Source: Bacteroidales bacterium (lineage in GTDB: Bacteria; Bacteroidota; Bacteroidia; Bacteroidales; UBA932). From it: 38,711 bases of DNA. The stretch is taken from contig JAGBCS010000011.1 of NCBI GenBank assembly GCA_017937885.1, positions 1-38,711 on the forward strand. Reading direction: 5' to 3'. Numbering within the stretch: position 1 is the first letter of the stretch; every line of letters begins with the position of its first letter. The notes under the pieces are model-generated. The model saw only the letters and a program-made list of their open reading frames with translations. It was not told the origin of the DNA and ran no database searches. This document shows positions 25,948 through 33,559 of this stretch, one piece after another. A program made the position numbers and the translations under genes.

Positions 25948-27654
25948 ATGTTCAGACTGTTTACAAGATTCAGCGCTGCAGTCGCCATTCTCATGGCGGC
26001 TGCGGTCGCTTGCTCTGAAAAGGATGAGATGGACTATACTGTCGATTCCGAAATCACAATCAACAAGACAGAGCTTGAATTTGATGCAGACCAGGAGTCC
26101 GCTAAGGCATATGTAAGAGTATCTTCGACCTACAGATGGAAGGCAGAAACGACCGTAGACTGGATCCAGTTATCCATCCGCGAAGGAGAAGCCGGACAGG
26201 AATACAAGATGATCGTATCAGCTGACCAGAACAGGGAATTTGAAGTCCGTGAAGGTATGGTGAACATCATCTCCGGAAAATGGATCAAACAGATCAAGGT
26301 CACTCAGGGAAAGGCCGCAAAGGTCCTGAAGCCTGAAGATGTTCCGAACTATGACAAGATACATATTCCTGAAATATACTCGTCATACGGTTATCTCAGG
26401 AGCGACAAGCCTTGGTATTTCGGAAGAAGCAAGCAGTCTGAGCATTTCATCATTTTCTGGGCTAAGGAGTATGAGGAGTATGGTGACATCCTGCCTTCCG
26501 ACAAGTCTCAGGGACGATACAGAGTAGATATCGACGCCCTGCTTGCATGGGCAGAGGAATGCTTCGAATACTACACCGAGACCTTGAAATTCGTCGACCA
26601 TGGCAAGGGCAAGTCTTATACTGACAAGTACAAGATGATCATCCAGCTCAACAGAAGCACGACATGGAAGGCTGAAGGCTTCGGAGTGGACGATGTCATC
26701 GGACTGCTGACCGTAAGTCCTGATGCCGCAAACGACTACCCTACGCTTGCACATGAAATCGGCCACATCTTCCAGTATCAGGTCTATTGCGATCAGTTAC
26801 TCAACGGAGAGGTGAAGAACGACAGCAGAAGCGGCTGGAGATATTCGCAGGGCCCGAAAGGAAGCGGAATATGGGAGCAGACTGCCCAGTGGCAGGCTCA
26901 TATGATGTGTCCGGAAGCGACTTACCAGAACTATTATTTTGGCGTTTACTGTGACAACTGCAACCGTCATTTCCTCCATGAGGACATGAGATACGGAAGC
27001 TACTTCTTCCATTATTACTGGATCGAGAAGTACGGCATTGACGCAGTCGGCAAGATATGGAGAGGGGCAAGGGCACCGGAGGATGCATGCCAGGCATATA
27101 TGAGTGTTTACGATCTTTCTCTTGAGGAATTCAATTCTCATGTATATGACTTTGCATCACGAGTTGCGACCTGGGATCTCATCGGTATAAGGGATGAAGG
27201 ACTGAAGTATCTGAATAGGATACCTTGGAAATCAACCAAGTCCGATGACGGATACTATAAGGTGAAGTCTGAGTCATGTCTCGAAGCTACAGGCTTCAAC
27301 ATCATAAAGCTGAAGGACTGGACTCCGGGAAGCGAAGTTTCCGTTGATTTCGTCGGTCTTCCGAATGATGCGTCATACAATTCTTCAGGCGATGAATCTG
27401 TCGCTGGATGGACAATGGGCTTTGTGAGCCTTTCCGATGACGGAAAGACAAGGACCTACAGCCCTTCGACGACAGCGACAGCTGCGACAGACAACACGGC
27501 ATCAATGAGCTGGACCGTACCTGCCGACTGCTCAAGCCTATGGGCTGTCGTGGCATGTACTCCGACTGAATACATCTCCCATGGCTGGGATGAGAACAAC
27601 ACCAATGACAGACATTGGGGCTACAAGGTAAAATTTACAGGAGCAAATCCGTAA
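25948..27654 (+). CDS. Lipoprotein with BACON-like domain and HExxH metallopeptidase-like domain (DUF6055-like)
   Basis: 568 residues; lipobox AAAVAC (Cys22). Residues about 37-125 resemble a BACON/Ig-like domain (FDADQESAKAYVRVSSTYRW, ending IKQIKVTQG). The central region carries LAHEIGHIFQYQ with HEIGH at 269-273 and, 37 residues on, GIWEQTAQWQA with Glu310, the arrangement of a gluzincin-type zinc site. A beta-rich C-terminal domain (about 430-568) follows. I place it tentatively with DUF6055-type putative metallopeptidases. The gene starts four bases after susD, so it very likely acts on or holds the substrate of the SusCD pair at the surface. Peptidase activity is inferred from the motif only. 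Confidence 0.8.
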   Translation: MFRLFTRFSAAVAILMAAAVACSEKDEMDYTVDSEITINKTELEFDADQESAKAYVRVSSTYRWKAETTVDWIQLSIREGEAGQEYKMIVSADQNREFEVREGMVNIISGKWIKQIKVTQGKAAKVLKPEDVPNYDKIHIPEIYSSYGYLRSDKPWYFGRSKQSEHFIIFWAKEYEEYGDILPSDKSQGRYRVDIDALLAWAEECFEYYTETLKFVDHGKGKSYTDKYKMIIQLNRSTTWKAEGFGVDDVIGLLTVSPDAANDYPTLAHEIGHIFQYQVYCDQLLNGEVKNDSRSGWRYSQGPKGSGIWEQTAQWQAHMMCPEATYQNYYFGVYCDNCNRHFLHEDMRYGSYFFHYYWIEKYGIDAVGKIWRGARAPEDACQAYMSVYDLSLEEFNSHVYDFASRVATWDLIGIRDEGLKYLNRIPWKSTKSDDGYYKVKSESCLEATGFNIIKLKDWTPGSEVSVDFVGLPNDASYNSSGDESVAGWTMGFVSLSDDGKTRTYSPSTTATAATDNTASMSWTVPADCSSLWAVVACTPTEYISHGWDENNTNDRHWGYKVKFTGANP

Positions 27655-27691
27655 AATAATACAAACCAAATACTTAATTAATCAAACAAAA

Positions 27692-28918
27692 ATGAAAAAG
27701 ATTTTCTTTTTTGCAGCAGTTGCTGCACTTCTTATCGGATGTAAGGAGAAACCGGAAGGTCCTCAGGTAATTATCGAGGAGACCACTTACGAAGGCGAAG
27801 GAAAGCTTCAGTACTTCGGTGAAGAGGGAACTTTCGAGACAAACCACACTTACAAGTGGGCTTGCGACAGCGAGACCAAAAAGATCTCTATCGACCTCGT
27901 CATCAACCTTGACGACTATAACAACGAAGAATACGAAGGCTATCAGTCATGGCAGATCGGTTCTTTCACACTCCCTGTAGGTTCGATCAACGAATTCCTC
28001 GGTGAGTTCGTAGGCGAGCTTGATGAGACAGCGTTCTATCCGGTCAACCCTGCTACAGGCGAGCAGTTCGAGTTCAACTCATACAAGCCTGGATGCTGGC
28101 TTGATGAGAATGCAGCTCCTAAGTACCCAGGCGTTCTCTGCTGGCAGTGGTACATCTGGGAAGGCAAGACAGACATGAACGGAAACACTATCGGATATGA
28201 CTACTCACAGGAAGAGTATCCTGGTCTGTTCTATGTTGTTGCAGCTCCTGGTACAACAAACCTTTATGCAGGTACAACTGTAGTTTCTGAGAACAAGCTC
28301 GTTGCAGGTGATGAAACTTATGATTTCATCATCACTGCAAAGTATATTGGCGCTGCATATGAGGTACCAGAGGATTCTGCTCCACTTCAGACAGCCGCAA
28401 AAGGAGAGGCAAAACTGTACTCACTTGACATGAAGACAGAACTTGCAACTTCTTCTCTTAAATGGGACTGCTCTGCAGAGGCTTTCAACTTCGAGGCGAC
28501 AATCTCTCTGACAGAAGCTGCCGACTCTTACGGAGTTGGTTATGTCAAGTTTGATTATTCAGTATTCAACGACATCATTGGAATGGATATCTGCAATACT
28601 ACACTCGAGAACTTCTATGCACTCAATCCTGACGGATCAATTTACGAAGTTACAGCAGAAGACGGAACTGTAAGTAGAGGATGGACTTCATATGCTCCAG
28701 GAATGTGGGTTGACAAGGATGGTAATCCTGTATTCAGCCACAGCTTCTGGCAGCTCCATGCATACGCAGACACTCAGGACCAGTACTATGACATACCGGT
28801 TCCTGGCGCATTTATCGTAGGTCAGTGCCCAGCTGTACCTGTAGCAGGTGACGTAGTCGTAGCTAAGGCTATGCTCACAGACATTCCTTGGACAGTAACA
28901 TTCAAGTATGTCGAGTAA
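27692..28918 (+). CDS. Surface lipoprotein with two related beta-rich domains (DUF4859-like)
   Basis: 408 residues; lipobox ALLIGC (Cys16). Two halves share a pattern: a strand-rich segment, then INEFLGE..LDETAFYPVNP..SYKPGCWLDENA in the first and FNDIIGM..LENFYALNP..SYAPGMWVDKDG in the second, each followed by an aromatic W/Y-rich stretch. This resembles DUF4859-type domains seen in SusCD loci; the assignment is tentative. Such accessory lipoproteins usually bind substrate at the surface (SusE/SusF-like role). Codon use is as biased as in susC, suggesting high expression. It lies 37 bases after the BACON gene with an A-rich leader and is followed by a strong terminator. Confidence 0.75.
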   Translation: MKKIFFFAAVAALLIGCKEKPEGPQVIIEETTYEGEGKLQYFGEEGTFETNHTYKWACDSETKKISIDLVINLDDYNNEEYEGYQSWQIGSFTLPVGSINEFLGEFVGELDETAFYPVNPATGEQFEFNSYKPGCWLDENAAPKYPGVLCWQWYIWEGKTDMNGNTIGYDYSQEEYPGLFYVVAAPGTTNLYAGTTVVSENKLVAGDETYDFIITAKYIGAAYEVPEDSAPLQTAAKGEAKLYSLDMKTELATSSLKWDCSAEAFNFEATISLTEAADSYGVGYVKFDYSVFNDIIGMDICNTTLENFYALNPDGSIYEVTAEDGTVSRGWTSYAPGMWVDKDGNPVFSHSFWQLHAYADTQDQYYDIPVPGAFIVGQCPAVPVAGDVVVAKAMLTDIPWTVTFKYVE

Positions 28919-28941
28919 CCGATTTGGTTAGTAATTGGGGT

Positions 28942-28974
28942 GGGCGGTAATGCTTCGGCTAACCGCCCTTTTTT
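28942..28974 (+). terminator. Rho-independent terminator inside the SusCD locus
   Basis: GGGCGGT (28942-28948) pairs with ACCGCCC (28962-28968), with an inner GC-TTCG-GC mini-stem in the loop, followed by six T. The next gene starts 16 bases later, leaving no room for a separate promoter, so expression of that gene must depend on read-through. Confidence 0.85.
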
Positions 28975-28990
28975 GTAAAGAAACTTAAAT

Positions 28991-30580
28991 ATGAAACGGA
29001 TACTTATACCATGCATGGCCGCAATCGCAGTTCTGGCCGGCTGCGACAAGACGGCTCCGGTCGATCCTGATCTTGATCCGGCACAATCATCAGAAGGCAC
29101 ATTCTACGAATGGCCCGAATATACCTCGGTCATAAACTACGACTTCTCACAGAACTCAGAAGACTTTGTCGAGCCGACAGAAAACCTCCCCTATGCCAAG
29201 TACTTCCGTGAGAGCAAGAAGAAGGAACTGACCATGGAGTACTCATACGGAAGCTGGTCATACTTTGCCGGTCCGAATGCCAATGCGCTGGTAAAGGAAG
29301 ACACTCTCGCCGTACAGCTCATGCTGGAGCAGCTGGAAGAAGACTCGAAATATATCCGCGACGTGATGGGATGGCCTCCGACCACTCTTGAGAAGAAAGG
29401 TTACCGCAATGCCGTATTCCTCTATGGATCAGGACTTACTACAGACGATGCCAAGAACACGGACACCGGAGGATGGCAAAGCTGGGTAAACGTATACGGA
29501 ACGGACTACCCTATCCTTCTCCTGTCGTACTACCCTATCTACTGCTTCGACCCGAAGTGCAATTATTCCGACACATACTACCACACCCACGCCGTTACCC
29601 ACGAATACATCCACACAGTATTCAATTCAATGCCGGGATGCCAGAAGGCTTCATGGTTCCATGAAGGAGCTGACTGCTGGCTGCAGGCTCTGATGGACGC
29701 AGAACGTGCCGGAGACAAGGAAATCAAGGAATTCGGATGGCTCTGCGCCGGAAGCATCATCGCCCCTTTCATTCCTATCGAATGTTACGGCGGATGGCTT
29801 CATGACGGCTCGTTCGGCGGCCCTAACTGGATGAATCAAGGCCTCAACAACAACACAAGAAGAATCCTTGGCGGAATCCAGTACAGCGAGGTATTCCCTT
29901 CTTTCATGGGAGAATTCCTCGGCAAAGGTTCTGTTCCATGGGTCTGGATGAACTGTACCGGCTATGTCCTTGAAGGCATAGCAAAGGCGATGGGAGACGA
30001 ACAGGTACGCAGAATGGTGAAGGAATACAGGGCAAGAGTGGCGTTGTGTGACATGGGGCGTTACTCGAATGCGACACTGAAGATATATAAGGCCAACATG
30101 GGCGAATCCATCGGTTCCGACATCAGCGGCAAGACCGTCGAGAAATGGAAGGCAACTCCATACGTACAGATGACAGAGGACGAGACAGGATGGCTTGCAC
30201 CTGAAGAAAGAACTCTTCCGGGATGGACAGGAGCCAACATCGTTCCGATCGATGTAGCCGCCCTTGAGGAGCTTACCATCGCCTTCAGACCGGAGGGTGA
30301 GAACACAAATGCGACGAACATGTCATGTCAGCTTTGCTATCGTACAGATGAAGGAAAGACTGTATATGGAAATCCTTTTGCTGAAGGAAGCTACAGACTT
30401 GACCTTACTGCCGACCGCCCTGCAAACGATGTCGTTTTCGCTGTGATTTGCAACACTGACTACAAGTATACGAATACGATCCGAAAAGCTAAATACGATT
30501 ACAGAATCAAGCTATGCAAGGATGCTGCATTGGCAGACATCCACACAAGCTGGTTTGACTGGAAAAAGGATCTTCGATAG
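28991..30580 (+). CDS. Lipoprotein with HExxH metallopeptidase-like domain
   Basis: 529 residues; lipobox AVLAGC (Cys18). Contains VTHEYIHTVF with HEYIH at 204-208 and Glu225 in SWFHEGADCW, a compact gluzincin-like arrangement (third ligand 17 residues after the motif). The downstream helical region with WMNCTGYVLEGIAKAMGDEQV and a beta-rich C-terminus (about 420-529) recall the other HExxH lipoprotein of this locus (25948-27654), though overall identity looks low. It is the last plus-strand gene of the SusCD locus and lies just after a terminator, so it is probably expressed at a lower level than susC/susD. Its stop is two bases from the arm of the second capped hairpin. A peptidase role is inferred from the motif and context. 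Confidence 0.8.
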   Translation: MKRILIPCMAAIAVLAGCDKTAPVDPDLDPAQSSEGTFYEWPEYTSVINYDFSQNSEDFVEPTENLPYAKYFRESKKKELTMEYSYGSWSYFAGPNANALVKEDTLAVQLMLEQLEEDSKYIRDVMGWPPTTLEKKGYRNAVFLYGSGLTTDDAKNTDTGGWQSWVNVYGTDYPILLLSYYPIYCFDPKCNYSDTYYHTHAVTHEYIHTVFNSMPGCQKASWFHEGADCWLQALMDAERAGDKEIKEFGWLCAGSIIAPFIPIECYGGWLHDGSFGGPNWMNQGLNNNTRRILGGIQYSEVFPSFMGEFLGKGSVPWVWMNCTGYVLEGIAKAMGDEQVRRMVKEYRARVALCDMGRYSNATLKIYKANMGESIGSDISGKTVEKWKATPYVQMTEDETGWLAPEERTLPGWTGANIVPIDVAALEELTIAFRPEGENTNATNMSCQLCYRTDEGKTVYGNPFAEGSYRLDLTADRPANDVVFAVICNTDYKYTNTIRKAKYDYRIKLCKDAALADIHTSWFDWKKDLR

Positions 30581-30581
30581 A

Positions 30582-30699
30582 ATAACAAACACCGACACTG
30601 ACTGTTCATATGACCCCCGCGGCCGCCGCTAAAGCGGCTTCACGCACCCCCTAGCCGTGGGTGGCATGTCAATGAACAGTCAGTGTCGGTGTTTGTTAT
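30582..30699. repeat. Capped hairpin element, copy 2 (unique stem plus conserved 61-base core)
   Basis: The arms 30582-30609 and 30672-30699 are a perfect 28-base inverted repeat with no similarity to the arms of copy 1. They enclose the same 61-base core (30611-30671), with a single unpaired A (30610) at the same position as in copy 1. The core differs from copy 1 only in the tetraloop of the inner hairpin (TAAA here, TTTC there, plus strand). It fills the gap between two converging genes, starting 2 bases after one stop and ending 12 bases from the other. No T-tract follows the arms on either strand. Confidence 0.88.
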
Positions 30700-30711
30700 C
30701 TGCAGACTTCC

Positions 30712-32742
30712 CTACTCTGTGTATGGGAACTTGTATACTGCAAATGTCTTAGGTCCTATACGGGTCTTGAGATTGTTGTCCTTGAACTCATCCTTTCGTA
30801 CCGGCATTGTCACAGGAACTATCTGGTCCGGATTCTCGATAGTGTTCTCTCCGACATTATTGTCAGAATGCAGGCTTGTACACGTAACATCAGCAGCGAG
30901 CTTCTGCTTGCGAGGGAGATTATCAAAGCGGATGTTGATCTCCTGAGAATAATATGAGAGGTTTGCAACCTTCACGATATACTCCTTCTTCTGAGTATCC
31001 TTCACTACCGAAGCATAGAGCTGACGCTGGCCGTCCTTGCCGGCTACTGGCTTGCCGTTCATGGTGATAGGGAGAACATCAGTACCCTTGTTCAGCGCAT
31101 AGAGCTGCTGTACATAATAGCTGCATGTACGCATCACATTGAGGTTGTCGAACCATACAAGGTCAGGTCTCCACTGCCATCCCTCTACATGAGCAAGAAG
31201 CGGAGCATATGTTGCCATGTACACTACGTCAGCATTTCTCTCGATGCCTGTCATGTATGCGGCCTCAACGAGGGCGGCGTTGAAGTGGTTCCACTTCTTG
31301 TTGTCGCTTCCGTGGCATGCATACTCACCGGCGAAGACCTTTGCGCCCTCACGCGGATAGCTGTCATAGCGGTCTGCATTCTCCTCGAAGAAACGCTCGC
31401 CTGCATAGTAATGCTCGTCAACGAGCTGGACGTCCATAGTGCGCATTGCTGCCCAGAGGTCATCGAACCACTCGCCGCCTCTGTAAGGACCTGACGAACC
31501 GATGATGTTGATGTCAGGATACTTCTTGCGGATAGCGTCGATGAACACCTGAAGACGCTCAGGATACTCCTTGCCCCACTGCTCGTTTCCGACTCCGATA
31601 TACTTGAGGTTGAAAGGCTCCGGATGTCCCATTTCCGCACGGACCTTGCCCCACTTCGTGTTCACGTCGCCGTTGGCGAACTCGATGAGATCTACGGCGT
31701 CCTGAACAAAGCACTCAAGCTCATCCATCTCTGCATGAGGATGCCATGCAGGATCGTTCTGGAACTGGCAGGCCATTCCGCAGCTGATGACAGGGAGCGG
31801 TTCTGCACCGATTTCCTCAGCGAAGAGGAAGTACTCATAGAAGCCGAGACCGTATGACTGGAAGTAGTCAGGGAAAAGACGGTGAGCGAACGAGTAGTTC
31901 CAGCGGTTAACATTGATAGGACGGTTCTCCACAGGACCTACGGAATTCTTCCACTGGTAGCGGTTGTCAAGAGTCGTACCTTCGACGATACATCCGCCAG
32001 GGAAACGGAACACGCCCGGATCAAGGGCCTGCAGAGCCTCTGCGATATCCTTGCGGAGACCGTTCTCATGGCCGTTGAATGTATCAACAGGGAAGAATGA
32101 GATATGCTCGAGATCCACAGCCTGAGAATGATCAGGCTCAGGTCCGTTCCACTCAAGGAAGATGCGCAGAGCAGCCTTAGGCTCTGTCACAGGCGAAGTG
32201 ACTACGACCTCATACTTCTTCCACTCCTTTGAATCCACCTCTATTTCGCCATGGCAGAACATCTGGTCCTCACCCATGGTAGCATTCTGAGTAAGGTGGA
32301 AGCTGATGTACTCCTTGTCCTTTGTACCGGCAGTACGTGCCCATACGCTGAACCTGTACTCCTTTCCAGCCTCTACACCGATACCGAAGAATCCTTCATT
32401 TTCAAGTCCGGTGAAACGTACAGGATGCCCCGGATAGCCCAGACGGACATAATGCGGATTTCTTTCGAAAGGACCGTCATTCTGCAGCTTCACGTTTCCG
32501 AAGATCTCCCATCCCATGAAAGGATCGTCGAACTCGAACGAACGGTTCTTCACCTTCTCTGCATAAAGACCGCCATCTGCTGCAAAGTTGATATCCTCGA
32601 AGAAGAGGCCGTACATTGTCTCCTGAACAGGAATGCCCTTTTTTCCGGCATCTACAGTCATGAGATTGTGCGGAGGCTGAGCCATGGCTCCTGACGCTGC
32701 GAACATCAGGGATGCCGCAAGAATTGATTTCAGAATCTTCAT
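30712..32742 (-). CDS. GH51 family alpha-L-arabinofuranosidase, secreted
   Basis: 676 residues with a signal peptide ending SGAMAQ. Predicted periplasmic exo-enzyme releasing terminal alpha-L-arabinofuranose from arabinan, arabinoxylan or glycoprotein side chains. The start (ETMYGLFFEDINFAADGG) and the carbohydrate-binding-like domain (about 50-220) are typical of Bacteroidota GH51 enzymes. Retaining catalytic residues: acid/base Glu387 in GVGNEQWG and nucleophile Glu473 in FAGEYACHG. A C-terminal beta domain follows. Length is usual for this subgroup. The start lies one base after the stop of the upstream HExxH lipoprotein gene, so it belongs to an S9 peptidase/HExxH/GH51 operon. Its 3' end is 12 bases from capped hairpin copy 2. 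Confidence 0.95.
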   Translation of the reverse strand: MKILKSILAASLMFAASGAMAQPPHNLMTVDAGKKGIPVQETMYGLFFEDINFAADGGLYAEKVKNRSFEFDDPFMGWEIFGNVKLQNDGPFERNPHYVRLGYPGHPVRFTGLENEGFFGIGVEAGKEYRFSVWARTAGTKDKEYISFHLTQNATMGEDQMFCHGEIEVDSKEWKKYEVVVTSPVTEPKAALRIFLEWNGPEPDHSQAVDLEHISFFPVDTFNGHENGLRKDIAEALQALDPGVFRFPGGCIVEGTTLDNRYQWKNSVGPVENRPINVNRWNYSFAHRLFPDYFQSYGLGFYEYFLFAEEIGAEPLPVISCGMACQFQNDPAWHPHAEMDELECFVQDAVDLIEFANGDVNTKWGKVRAEMGHPEPFNLKYIGVGNEQWGKEYPERLQVFIDAIRKKYPDINIIGSSGPYRGGEWFDDLWAAMRTMDVQLVDEHYYAGERFFEENADRYDSYPREGAKVFAGEYACHGSDNKKWNHFNAALVEAAYMTGIERNADVVYMATYAPLLAHVEGWQWRPDLVWFDNLNVMRTCSYYVQQLYALNKGTDVLPITMNGKPVAGKDGQRQLYASVVKDTQKKEYIVKVANLSYYSQEINIRFDNLPRKQKLAADVTCTSLHSDNNVGENTIENPDQIVPVTMPVRKDEFKDNNLKTRIGPKTFAVYKFPYTE

Positions 32743-32743
32743 G

Positions 32744-33547
32744 TTATTTCGCTATATGGTTGTTTACACATTTATGAGCTGATACGCTCTCCTCTGTCGC
32801 AGGGAAGTATTTTGCGATGATGCCGTAAAGAACCGGATCATATGTGCGAAGCTCCTCGCGTGTATTCACGGCATTGTGCACTCCGTCGATCGGATCACGC
32901 TCCTTGTTCACGTTGAACCAGCTCTGGACACCCTCTGCCCAATATTCGTAGATATTGCTTCCAGCATATGTATCGACCCATTTGCCCTCTGCGAGAGCGG
33001 CATCAAGACCGGCCTTGAGTTCTGCATCGATCTCAGGATAAACCGGAACGATGCCAAGCTGGTGGATCGCATGTGCGAACTCATGAACGAGGATATCTTC
33101 CTCCCAGTAGCGGTCGCCTTCGAGACAGAGGACATTCTCCTCAGCGCATGAAGTCGTAGGATCCTCGCGGTCACCGCCGAGTCCTCTCGCGCGCTTGTCC
33201 CAATCCGTATTCGGATCGTTCTTCAGGAATGCATGCTCCGGCACATCGGTAGTCACTTCGGTCTTCGCCATCACAACAACCTTCGCTCCCCAATCAGACA
33301 TAGACTTCACGACTTCTGCTGGAAGCAGGTCAGTCATTGCTGTCAGTGTCTTGTAAGCGGCATACATTGCCTCGTCAGAGCATACTGGCGATGAGATAAG
33401 ATGTATTCCCTTAACATTCAGATACTTCGCATAGAACGGATCAAGTCCGAGCTCTGCAGGAGGAGCGATGATCTTCACTTCCTCTTTCTTTGGGCCGCAT
33501 GCAGCAAGTGATGCCAATGCAGCGATGATGATAAGTATTCTTTTCAT
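32744..33547 (-). CDS. Small HExxH zincin-like lipoprotein
   Basis: 267 residues; lipobox LAAC (Cys17) then GPKKEEVKIIAPP. Contains LVHEFAHAIHQLG with HEFAH at 155-159 and Glu205 in YEYWAEGVQSWF, 50 residues after the first His; this pattern is shared by a group of putative zinc metallopeptidases in bacteria and fungi. The conserved SPVCSDEAMYAAYKTL and MAKTEVTTDVPEH segments belong to the same group. Secreted, probably at the outer membrane or periplasm. It lies between an S9 peptidase (12 bases upstream) and GH51 (one base downstream) in one operon. Substrate unknown; activity inferred from the motif. Confidence 0.83.
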   Translation of the reverse strand: MKRILIIIAALASLAACGPKKEEVKIIAPPAELGLDPFYAKYLNVKGIHLISSPVCSDEAMYAAYKTLTAMTDLLPAEVVKSMSDWGAKVVVMAKTEVTTDVPEHAFLKNDPNTDWDKRARGLGGDREDPTTSCAEENVLCLEGDRYWEEDILVHEFAHAIHQLGIVPVYPEIDAELKAGLDAALAEGKWVDTYAGSNIYEYWAEGVQSWFNVNKERDPIDGVHNAVNTREELRTYDPVLYGIIAKYFPATEESVSAHKCVNNHIAK

Positions 33548-33559
33548 ACGATATATGAT

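Noticed and set aside
30582..30699. Reading copy 2 as a classical transposon or MITE
   Set aside because: The inverted repeats are not shared with copy 1 and no direct target duplication or transposase is seen; only the inner core is shared.
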